This document shows, in pieces, positions 46,040-55,600 of a DNA stretch of 64,000 bases (positions are counted from its first letter, which is position 1; each line of letters starts with the position of its first letter). The stretch is from Astrothelium macrocarpum (taxonomy: Eukaryota > Ascomycota > Dothideomycetes > Trypetheliales > Trypetheliaceae). Location: positions 62,001-126,000 of the forward strand of contig JAGEMR010000076.1 of assembly GCA_021030915.1 (NCBI GenBank), in the 5' to 3' direction. Made by a program: the position numbers and the translations under genes. The notes beneath the pieces were generated by a model. It had not been told where the DNA came from. It did no database searches and saw only the letters and a list, made by a program, of their open reading frames with translations.

Positions 46040-46383
46040 AATTTGATATTCCTATATTTGATTAATAACAAATATATACCACGATAAGAATGGTATAAAT
46101 GTGTACGAAAAAGTAAATAAAATTGACGATCAATGATGGAAATAAGATTATATGTCTCAGACTAGTCTACTTTGGATTATTCGAGCGAGCGCTAGCAAGG
46201 GTCTAAATATGAGCATACATTCGAATATATTCACAATTCATTCATAAAATTCACAATTCATGCTAATGCAATTCTTTTGATTCATAAGACCCCTGCCAGG
46301 AAGGGAACTTAGCATTTATATGAATTCGAGTCCAGCTCCGAATCTCTTGTCAGCCTAGCAAAACCGGTGAAATCAATTTCATA

Positions 46384-47594
46384 ATGGTGACAATCTTCGA
46401 ACATGTGCCAATGAGTACAAACTCAGAGGATATTCTGAAAAAGTACGAGAAAAAAATTGCCTGGGGGACCGTGGGGTCTGCAGAATATGACTTTAGAAGT
46501 ATGAACTCCATAACTTGTTTTCCTCTGGAATACTACAGCTAATAGTACGCCATTCGACAGGCGACGTTATAACGACACCTTCAATGGCTATGCTTGAAGC
46601 CATCATTCACACAAGCTTGGGAGATGATGTTTTTCGCGAGGACGATATCACCCTCAATCTTGAAAGCAAAATGGCTGCTATGTGCGGTCTCGAAGCAGGC
46701 GCGTTCGTCATTAGTGGAACAATGGCCAACCAACTCTCCTTGAGAGCTCTACTCTCACATCCACCCTACTCTATCCTGACGGATGCGCGCGGTCACATCA
46801 TTCGTTACGAGGCTGGAGGACCGAGTCTCAGCGGCGCGATGGTGCAGGCGGTCCGTCCAGCTAATGACCGGTACTTGACGCTAGCCGACATCATGAAGCA
46901 CGCGGTTCTAACGGATGACGTGCACAAGAGCCCTACAACGGTAATTAGCTTCGAAGTGCCAACTTCGGGCCACATCATGCCGCTGTCTGAGCTCCGCCAA
47001 ATCAGTGCATGGGCGCGCAATAATGGCATAGCTCTGCACATGGACGGGGCGCGACTTTGGGAGGCTACCGCCGCTGGGTCCGGTAGCCTAAAGGACTACG
47101 CCGAGCTCTGTGATGCTGTCTCTCTTGACTTTAGTAAGAATCTAGGTGCGCCCATGGGAGCTATGGTCCTGGGGTCCGCAGAGTTTGTTCATCGAGTACG
47201 GCGGATAAGAAAAGCTGTTGGTGGAGGGATGAGGCAGGCTGGAGTCCTGGCGGCAGCAGCGGAAGCAGCCGTAGAGGAGAACTTCGGCCGTGAGGAGTGG
47301 GGCGATATCAAAAAAACAGAGCGTTTGTGCAAAGTGCATAAGGCAGCAATGCGCCTTGGTACGATGTGGACGGATCGAGGCGGCAGACTACTGAGGCAAA
47401 TAGAGACGAACATGCTGTGGGTGGACCTTGAAGCCGCAGGATGTGATGAAGAACGATGGAAGAGGCTTGGCATAAAGCACGGAGTCAAGTTAGATGGGAA
47501 AAGAATCGTGCTTCATCGACAGATTTCAGAGCTGGCCCTAGAAAGGCTCGAGAAGGTATTTGACGAGGTGCTAATGTCTGAAGGGAAACTCTGA
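46384..47594 (+). CDS. low-specificity L-threonine aldolase family enzyme (PLP-dependent)
   Basis: Two exons (46384-46498, 46561-47594) give 382 residues. The intron (GTATGA, TAATAG-rich, ends GACAG) joins EYDFRS to DVITTP, rebuilding the conserved N-terminal motif. An ATG at 46411 is an alternative start. Family features: TTPSMAMLEAI, LGDDVFREDDITLNLE, ISGTMANQLSLRALL, HMDGARLWEA, and the PLP lysine in LDFSKNLGAPMGAMVLG (Lys231). These enzymes cleave threonine or allo-threonine to glycine and acetaldehyde, or act in reverse on other aldehydes; cytosolic. Length is normal. It lies directly right of the AT-rich island and 1.3 kb from the UstYa-like gene. Besides glycine supply, related enzymes make beta-hydroxy amino acids in secondary metabolism; that role here is speculation. 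Confidence 0.9.
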
Positions 47595-48880
47595 TACACA
47601 AATGGTTCGAGCTATGAAATGATTCTGCTAAAAGGAAGCCGGTACTGGTGGGTGCAATTAGAAATGTCAATTATGAAGCAATTCTGCGCTTGGCAAAACC
47701 CACCTTAATTTACACCACTAAGCACTTGAATGAAAGAGAGGAAGTTTCCCTGACAAAGAGTAATTCTTTTAAGCGAACGAAAAACTTGTTTATGGATAGA
47801 CCATATTACATCAAGGTCCTGCGTCCAATGTTACCCGAAGCTATGTTGCTTTGGGAAAAAGCGAGCACGCCAATCAGAACGCTGGAGCTTGGCACCCGTT
47901 GATCGAAAACATCTTTTCGTAGGAAACTCATAGGCTTTTGGTTAGTGAAATGCACGGATGTTCTCTCTGGTATCGCGAAGGATGCCGTAGAGAAGAGGGA
48001 TGGGACGCACGAAGCTGGTCTTGGAACTATTATGTAATAGCGCTAGTAGCTTAGTACATGCGGTGGAACATCGTCCGCTTCCCCACTAGCTTAAACTAAC
48101 TTCCTTCAAGTCTCCACGGAGTAATACAACTCAATAAGTTGGAAAACGGCAGATACAGCCAATTCAGTTGCTCGAGGTATAACCTTGGCACCAGGGGTTG
48201 CAATAAGAAATGTCACCCGCGACTGCGAAAGAAATAATCGCCACCTACCTCATGGGGAAGTCCTTAGCAATAAAAATCAACAATATCTTAAGAGATATCT
48301 CTTGTTGAATTATTGACAGGCTCTAGTGCCTTGGATTGATATGGGATTTCCTCTATGAAGGCTGCGGCGGTGAGCCGCTGGTGTTGGCATTCACTAAGAT
48401 TGCGTCATCTCCGGTTGCTGTCGGTTCCAAACCTCAATGCATTGATTTTCGTAAATTACGACCAGCAGAAGATGTAGCTTCAAAGCGAGTGATCATGTTG
48501 TTATACGACCCACCCAATCTGGGGGCCAGAATGGAAAGCTAATAGCGCGCGATGTTTCCCATGTATGATGACTAAGGACTAGCGCTGCGAAAATTTCTGG
48601 TTATAATCCCACATCGACCACAGTGACGCAGTATCTTGGGTAGACAGTCAAGCGACAAGTCCTTCATGTTGATTCTCACACGCATGCGTAATTGCCCATA
48701 TCATACCGCAAACTGAGATATAGCGACTTTTGCTTAATGCTGACTAGGATCGCGTTCGATCGGCCTTTGAACACTACAAGAGCCTGAATCTAGAACAAAG
48801 GTACTACGCAGACAATATCAACACATGTCCATAACTCTGGAAGACGTCCGTTATTAACTGCGTTAGGATAGAAAAAATCA
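47595..48880. other. intergenic DNA with inverted-repeat elements
   Basis: Holds copy D of the element family (48189-48328) and a further partial end at about 47651 (CTGGTGGGTGCAATTAGAAA). No gene supported; frames at 47648-47902 and 48336-48542 overlap repeat ends or have no family resemblance. Confidence 0.45.
48189..48328. repeat. MITE-like element, copy D, with candidate 6-bp target-site duplication
   Basis: A 140-bp element starts CACCAGGGGTTGCAATAAG, then AAATGTCACCCGCGAC, and ends with the inverse of CACTAGAGCCTGTCAATAAT. It is flanked on both sides by CCTTGG (48183-48188 and 48329-48334), as expected for a 6-bp target duplication. Non-coding. Confidence 0.75.
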
Positions 48881-50002
48881 TCATGGTGGAACCTTCATTC
48901 CAATCACACCTGGTGGCTTGGTCGGAGGTTTAAATTGTTTGACTCTCGCTCCGTTTTTCCACTCTGCAGTGACGTCTCTGCCCATGTTCCAAGCGACCAA
49001 CTTGTCCCACTTTTTACACGTGTGAAGAGTATTGAAATTTGGATGGGGCATACTCCGACCCTCGACCCAATTATAAGTCAGTAGGCTTATGTCTCCGTGG
49101 CACATGAGGGTTTGCCGCAAGGTTTCGACGCAATGTTCTATACCGGAGTTCAGATGGGTTTTGGAACATAAACTAAGAGGAGAAGCACACACCCAAATGT
49201 CCCTGAACTACGTTCTCAGGTGCTCCAGCAAAGCTACCTTCGTGCTTGTCATAGTAATCTCTATGAAGGCTCTTGCGTAGGAGATCCTAAATTATGTGGA
49301 ATCAGTTCCCATTAGAACCTTGATGAGGCAGAGAAGATTTACAACACAATGTAGTTGATGAAAGACGTCCAGCGAAGCTAGATAACGACCTGTTCCGTGG
49401 TCCTCTTCGAGCATGACCGGATACTCGTGATTAGGATTCGCAACTTTCCATTGGTCTTCCGTTATGCCGATTGCACCGCCTATTGGCCCTAGATCACTTA
49501 CTTTGAGTTCAATCGTGGCTTGGTCGGTGTACTTACCGTCAGTGATATTATCCCATGCAGCGTCGACCTCTGGACCCACCCCGGTGAATGGACTTTGAAG
49601 GCCAAAAGAACCCCTGAATCTTTGGACCTCATATTCTACACCATTCTCTGCGTCGGGTACTGATGTACCTCAGAAATCTCGTTAGTGAATTGGTTAGGTG
49701 CATTGAACTGTGCTGTTTAGCTCAAGTTATCACTCACACAGTTGGCCAAGAAGTCTCCCACAAGTCTTTTGTCTTTGCTGTAGTGAAGGTCCAGGATGGA
49801 AGGTTGTCACAGAAAGGGCCAAGATGGAGAGGAAGAACAAAAGGGCATTTAGAAGCAATAGCCATCGAAAATTTTTCTCAATTCGATCAATCTTGGCCAG
49901 AAAGTGTCTTCCCACAGTCTCCTCTGTAAGGAGACCCTCATGGTCCTGATGACTCTCGTCATCATGAAGTGGACGATACTCAGACTCTTTGCTTCCTGCC
50001 AT
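48881..50002 (-). CDS. UstYa-like (DUF3328) oxidase, putative RiPP-modifying enzyme
   Basis: Four exons on the minus strand (50002-49738, 49659-49343, 49286-49193, 49137-48881) give 310 residues. Introns are 78, 56 and 55 nt; each splice restores family sequence. A single membrane segment lies at about 47-67 (WLLLLNALLFFLSILALSV) after an acidic cytosolic tail, then the lumenal domain: GPEVDAAWDNIT, EDHGTGRYLASLDVFHQLHCVDLLRKSLHRDYY, and GHLEHCVETLRQTLMCHGDISLLTYNW. Both HxxHC motifs of the family are intact: H189-QL-HC193 and H224-LE-HC228. UstYa proteins catalyse oxidative cyclisation of ribosomal peptides in ustiloxin, asperipin, phomopsin and related pathways. The gene is divergent from a three-repeat secreted precursor 1 kb away, so peptide cross-linking is the likely job. 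Some DUF3328 members act elsewhere (for example halogenation or non-RiPP pathways). Confidence 0.9.
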
Positions 50003-50997
50003 AATGAACTTGATGAATGGGCAATGCTGAGGATCAGAAGGTTATGCGATGCGCAGGTATCTGCGAAAACAATCGAATAATAGGAAGCAGATTTTAGTTT
50101 TCTGGGTTCGTATCATCCACGAACCCGCTGACGTATCTTGAAACCTCAACCCGTTCGGCACGAGCAATTAAATGGGGAAACATCTCAATGTAATCGTCCT
50201 GATCTGTGAGGTATGCTCGTTATTCCTAGTGCGGATAGACCTACGGGATATAATCGCAATATTTTAAAGCTACAACGTCATCCGACGTCAATGTCTATTT
50301 CTCGATTCTGATATGTTGACGCAAATTTTTCTCGAGTAGCGATTAGCGTCTCGTCTATATCCGCACGCTGACGTCCACGGCATATATCGGACGCGGGTAA
50401 ATATTATACCCATCTAAGGAAAAAAAGCAAAAATCTGAATCAATCACGCTACAGCTAATCACGTATATGGCATTCAGCTACGTCGGATGAGAGCGGCGTG
50501 ATCTAGGGGAGGAGTCGTAGTTTGATGGAAATTGATCCTTTATTGTGTACTAAGGAATAGTTTTTCATTCGGCGATTCTCGGATATGTAATTGGTAGACT
50601 GATCTTGGAATCTCTTCCTCAGACACAATGTTGGAAGCAGAGTCTACTGTTGCAGTTAGCTGTAGTCAACCGTTACATGCGGTGTGACCTCACTGATCTC
50701 ACTCCGATCGTTCTCCGTCTTTCCCAAGTCAACGTTTCGGTGGACTTGCAGTGTGAGCAGTAGCAAGGAGTAAGGAACTCTTGTTTGAGGCGGAAAACGA
50801 GCCTGCTGTAACAAATCAGTCCGATCATATCGTCAATGACCTGCCCTGATAGTAACACACGTATATGAGAAAGACGTCATCCATAAACCATAATGTTCTT
50901 ACATACGTAGAAAGACTGTTCTTAGAAGCATCTCCACCCGACTGTAATTCCATTTCCCCCAAAGAACAACCTGCAATCTGACATCTGTTGCTCCACG
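50003..50997. promoter_or_regulatory. shared divergent promoter of the RiPP-like gene pair
   Basis: About 1 kb between two outward-facing start codons with no coding evidence in it. CGG half-sites are present (for example CGTCGGATGAGAGCGGCG near 50482), as Zn2Cys6 sites would need, but no named operator. The 60 bases before 50998 are C/A-rich, typical of a fungal 5' UTR. Confidence 0.45.
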
Positions 50998-51423
50998 ATG
51001 AAGCTAGTCATACTCACAAGTCTCCTCCCGGTGCTTTCTGTGTTCGCCGCTCCCACTGGTAAGTGTCACCTCAGCTTGAAATAAGTAGAAAAAGATCTTA
51101 TCGTGAACCTTGTTCAGCTATTGCGCTGACGTTTCTTAATGAATATAGAGAGAGATGAAGTCACTGCTATTAAAAGGGCGGCCGAGGACTGGAATGCAGC
51201 TGCATGGAGCAACTTTGTGAAATCGTACGTGGATGGAGCAGAGAGTTCCGAGGCGAGTAAAGTGAAACGTGATGAGGATTGGAATGCTGCGGCTTGGAGC
51301 AACTTTGTTAAATCTTACGTTGATGGGGCTGAGGCCACCAAAACAAAGCGCGACGATGATTGGAATGCTGCAGCTTGGAGCAACTTTGTGAAGTCTTACG
51401 TTGATGGAGCAGAGAAGAATTAG
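50998..51423 (+). CDS. secreted three-repeat Kex2-processed peptide precursor (putative RiPP)
   Basis: Two exons (50998-51058, 51149-51423) give 111 residues. The intron is GTAAGT, CGCTGAC, ATATAG. Exon 1 encodes a signal peptide (MKLVILTSLLPVLSVFAA). After a short leader come three Kex2 sites: K29-R30, K60-R61, K87-R88. Each is followed by a unit whose 19 residues are identical: DWNAAAWSNFVKSYVDGAE (34-52, 64-82, 91-109). The flanks differ: AAE, DE or DD before the core; SSEASKV, ATKT or KN after it. Kex2 cleavage in the Golgi would release three peptides of about 21-29 residues. This is the architecture of dikaritin RiPP precursors (UstA type) and other Kex2-processed repeat proteins. The core is longer than ustiloxin-type cores and holds two Trp, one Phe and one Tyr as possible cross-linking sites. 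A mating pheromone precursor has similar architecture, but this core does not resemble an alpha-type pheromone. Confidence 0.9.
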
Positions 51424-52641
51424 AGGATTCGTATAGCTACAGCAAGAAATACCTCGCCCATTTCACCCGAGCTATTGACATCTTCTTGTTCTTCTTTGGA
51501 TACATCCTTTAATGTCGATGGCTGTGGGAAAGGACTTGGCCTGGCCGAGCAAATTGTCTACATTCAGACGACTCGAGACAGGTAGATTGTAGATAAAAGT
51601 AATTCCCGGGCCTTCATTGATTCGGCGAAGATTTGGATCCAGAAGTCTGCTAAGGTTGGGAAGCGCCTGTACTAGAGACCTGCGAGGATGGATTGTTTCA
51701 CCCGAAATTGGCGAATAAAGATATATACAGACTATATTGAAGAATCAAAGCAAGGAGCAACCAAGAAGTTTCTGTCAAAAAGTCAGTACGGTAATGTACA
51801 CGCATGGTTCCGGCGCGGAAGATGCGCTTATTTGGACCCGAGATGCTTAGAGCTAGAGTTTGAATTGGGCTTGACATTTCCTCTCGCTGCGAAAGCTACG
51901 GCATATCCCATTTGGATTGGATTGGTGTAGTTGTAAAAATTCCCAAATATCAATTGACCAGTGGAGCAAAAATGAGCATTGAAAACACTCCCCAGATCTC
52001 AAAAGCGATAAAATCGGGACTATTGCGTCTCTCGGCTTGCAGATTTACGAGAAGAAGAGTCGATGGGCGTAAACTGAAGGGGTGGAAAAGAGTAGGAACA
52101 TCTTTATTGACGAGGCGTTATTCGGCGGGATTGCCAAGCGGAGCGGAATGATGTGCACGTGCCCATCAATGTCGACGTCATATGCCATATCCACGCGTGT
52201 TTGGGATGCCTACGGTGAAACCGACACGGGCAAACGGACCCGGACGTGTGAGACGAAAACTTGCCTCTATACCAAGCTTGATACTTCTTTTAGCATTGTG
52301 GCGAATCTAGTTACCGGTTTTGCTCATCTTTGAACCTTGCTAGTCCCTCGTTCAACGCTCAAACCTTCATACAAAGCTCCGAAACAGCTCTGATCTGTTT
52401 GCCACCCTGCTGGCAAATAGCTATAACGACTAACGATTTTTTCCATCGATTCCATTTCGAACACGCTTCATACGGACGAACCATTTCCTGCTCATCTAAA
52501 AGTGTCAGGCACCCTTCCTAGCCCACTTTGGAGAAGAAGCCTTCAGACGTCTTCGTGGTTGGAGCAGGACAGGAGAACGCTATACCGTCGAAGAGAGCGG
52601 GAAAAAGATACTAAAGCGGCGTATTAGCGCTCAAAAATAGC
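51424..52641. other. intergenic, between the precursor gene and NPC1
   Basis: About 1.2 kb. Frames at 51688-51930 and 51912-52333 have no family resemblance. The final 300 bp should contain the NPC1 promoter. I find no further modifying enzyme of the RiPP-like locus here. Confidence 0.45.
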
Positions 52642-55600
52642 ATGCTCGGTTTTCTAAGAACATGGCATATCCTTGGGACATTTCTTCTCCTCCAGCTTCC
52701 GTTCAGCGACGCAGCAGATGACGGCTTGACCAAAAAACACGAAGCAGGCAGATGCGCTATCAGAGGACACTGTGGGAGACAAGGCTTCTTCGGATCTGAG
52801 CTACCATGTCCAGACAATGGACTAGCAGAATCACCCGATGATGATGTACGAAAGAAGCTTGTTAGCATCTGTGGAGAGAAGTGGTCCGACACAAAGGTCT
52901 GTTGTAAAGAGGAGCAGCTCGATGCCTTGAGCACCAATTTGAATCGTGCGGCATCAATCATTGGAGCATGTCCGGCGTGTCAAGCAAATTTCTTCAACCT
53001 GTTCTGTACTTTTACTTGCTCGCCTGATCAATCATTATTCGTCAACGTCACAGACACGGAGCCCAAGAACGACAAATCACTCGTCACCGAACTGGATAAC
53101 ACATGGTCTGATCAATATGGCAAGGGCTTCTACGACAGTTGCAAAGATGTCAAATTTGGTGCTACTGGGGGCAAGGCTATGGACCTCATTGGAGGTGGCG
53201 CCAAGAACTTTACGGATTTCTTCAAGTTTCTCGGTAAAAAGCAATTTGGTGGCAGTCCATTTCAGATGAATTTTCCAAGGCCAAGGAAATCCAAGCTCCC
53301 TGATATTGTGCCTGCCGGAGGAAAAGCCATAGCCTGCAACGATACGAGCGAGAGCTATCATTGTTCTTGTGTCGATTGCGCAGCATCCTGCCCAACGCTT
53401 CCCGAGGTGACTGAAGCTGAGCAGTGCCATATTGGTCGTTTACACTGCTTATCATTTGCGGCCATTGTCGTATATGCCGTCTTCCTTTTGCTGCTAATTA
53501 CAGCAGTTACCGGCCACGTGGCGTACCAGCAGCACACACAGAGCAAGAACGAACGCCTTAGGTTGCTTCAAGACACCGCTCCAAGCGATGACGAGGATGA
53601 AGATGATGTAGTGCGCAACGCTGGCTTATTGGAGAAACCTCAAAAGCAATACCCTCTAAACAATTGGTGTGATAAGGGTTTCAGCAAGCTTGGTAGTGTT
53701 TGCGCAAGATTTCCAGCCATCACGATTGGCGTCAGTTTCCTCATTGTTGTTCTACTCAGCCTGGGCTGGATCAATTTCACTGTGGAAAGAAACCCAGTAC
53801 GGTTATGGGTTGCACCAGATTCAGATGCTGCAAAGGAGAAAGCTTTCTTTGACGACAATTTCGGTCCCTTCTTCAGAGCCGAACAAGCGTTTCTGGTAAA
53901 CGAAACCCATTCCAGTGGTGCAGGACCAGTATTAAGTTACGATACGCTACAATGGTGGTTCGATGTCGAAGCTCGTGTGAAACAACTCCAAGTAGGGGAT
54001 CAAGTGACCCTTGACAACATTTGCTTCAAGCCTACAGGCAATGTCTGCGTTGTTCAATCTGTCTCTGGCTACTTTGACAACTGCCATTTTCACAAGTCGG
54101 ACTGGAATGAGCACCTGCAGGAATGCGTCAACGATCCGACTTCGACTTCGTGTCGGCCTGATTTCGAGCTACCCTTAAAACCTAATCTGATTCTTGGCGG
54201 ATGGAATGAGACTGCGCTAGATGCTCAAGCACTAATCGTGACCTGGGTTGTCAACAATCATGCCGAGCACACTCCAGAACTTGAGCGTGCGGTTGAGTGG
54301 GAAGAGAGTATGACGAAACTCATGCTTGATGTGCAAACAGAAGCTCAAGAGAGGGGTCTCCGTGTCTCCTTCACCACTGAAATAAGTCTCGAAGATGAAT
54401 TAAACAAATCTACAAACACAGATGCCAAGATTATTGTCATAAGCTATATCATCATGTTTATTTATGCTTCACTGGCGCTTGGATCAACTACTCTCGCTGC
54501 CGGCGCAATTCTCAGGAACCCGTCGAATGCTCTTGTTCAGTCCAAATTCATGCTTGGTGTTGTCGGTATTCTCATCGTTCTCATGTCGGTCTCTGCGTCT
54601 GTCGGCCTGTTCTCTGCAGCAGGCATCAAGGTCACCCTCATCATCGCAGAGGTCATTCCGTTCCTAATCTTGGCTGTCGGTGTTGATAATATTTTCCTCA
54701 TCGTCCACGAATTCGAGAGGGTCAATCTTAACCACCCTGATATCCCAGTTTCTGATCGTATGGCAAAGGCGCTAGGGCGGATGGGACCGAGTATACTGCT
54801 CTCAGCGTCGACCGAAACAGTAGCGTTTGCCTTGGGTGCGGTAGTTGGCATGCCTGCTGTACGCAATTTTGCTGCTTATGCAGCTGGCGCCGTGGTTGTC
54901 AATGCCCTTTTACAAGTTACCATGTTCGTCTCCGTACTTGCCCTCAATCAACAGCGGGTCGAAGAAAGCCGCATGGATTGCATTCCCTGCATTCGCGTCA
55001 AGCGCGCCGATTCATCTGGAATGAATGGAGGCGTATCATTTGGCGTCGATGAAGAAGGTGGTCTCCAACGATTTATTCGCAAAACTTATACACCGGCTCT
55101 GCTTGGTAAGAAAGCAAAGGTCTTGATAGTCACCGTATTCCTTGCGCTCTTCGCCGCTGGCTTTGCACTATTACCGGAGATCAAGCTTGGCCTGGATCAA
55201 AGAATTGCCGTTCCCAACGACTCTTATTTAATCAATTACTTCAACGACCTTTACGACTACTTTGACTCCGGGCCTCCCCTCTACTTTGTAACACGAGAGG
55301 TCAATGTAACCCAAAGAGAGCACCAACAACAACTCTGTAGCCGTTTCTCCACCTGTGATGAATTTTCCGTCGCCAATATCCTCGAACTAGAACGCAAACG
55401 CCCAAACATCTCCTATATTGCCGACGCCTCTGCCAACTGGCTCGACGACTTCCTCTACTGGCTCAGTCCTCAGTTAAACGCCGACTACCCTTGCGTCAAA
55501 GGTCCCTTGCCCTCTTGGAACATCACTCTATCAGGCATGCCCGAAGGCACCGAATTCATCTCCTACCTACAGCAATGGATTAACGCACCCACCACCGAAG

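Larger units (their letters stand above)
42100..46140. other. 4-kb AT-rich island
   Basis: Base composition falls abruptly near 42100 and recovers near 46140; long stretches consist almost only of A and T with isolated TCA, TCG and GAA words. CpA and TpG are common, which argues against ordinary RIP. A palindromic word, TTCGTACGAA, and variants (CGTACGAAAT, TTCGTATGAA) recur many times. Frames inside are low-complexity. One open stretch without an ATG (about 45047-45327) encodes a hydrophobic, membrane-like segment but no known family. No rRNA, tRNA or standard mitochondrial gene was recognised. Nature unknown: AT isochore, organellar or plasmid insertion, or degraded foreign DNA. Confidence 0.7.

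Noticed and set aside
42100..46140. AT-rich island as RIP-degraded transposon
   Set aside because: CpA and TpG words are abundant and no transposase or reverse-transcriptase remnant can be read.
42100..46140. AT-rich island as a nuclear copy of mitochondrial DNA
   Set aside because: No cox, nad, cob, atp, rRNA or tRNA sequence was recognised. A database search would be needed, so this is unproven rather than excluded.
50998..51423. Precursor interpreted as an alpha-type mating pheromone gene
   Set aside because: Signal peptide plus KR-separated repeats fits, but the repeat is long, acidic and lacks the short Trp/Cys/Gly-rich pheromone pattern, and a UstYa-like gene lies next to it.
51688..52333. 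Further RiPP-cluster genes between the precursor and NPC1
   Set aside because: Frames here lack any recognisable enzyme motif; NPC1 itself is housekeeping and marks the right boundary.
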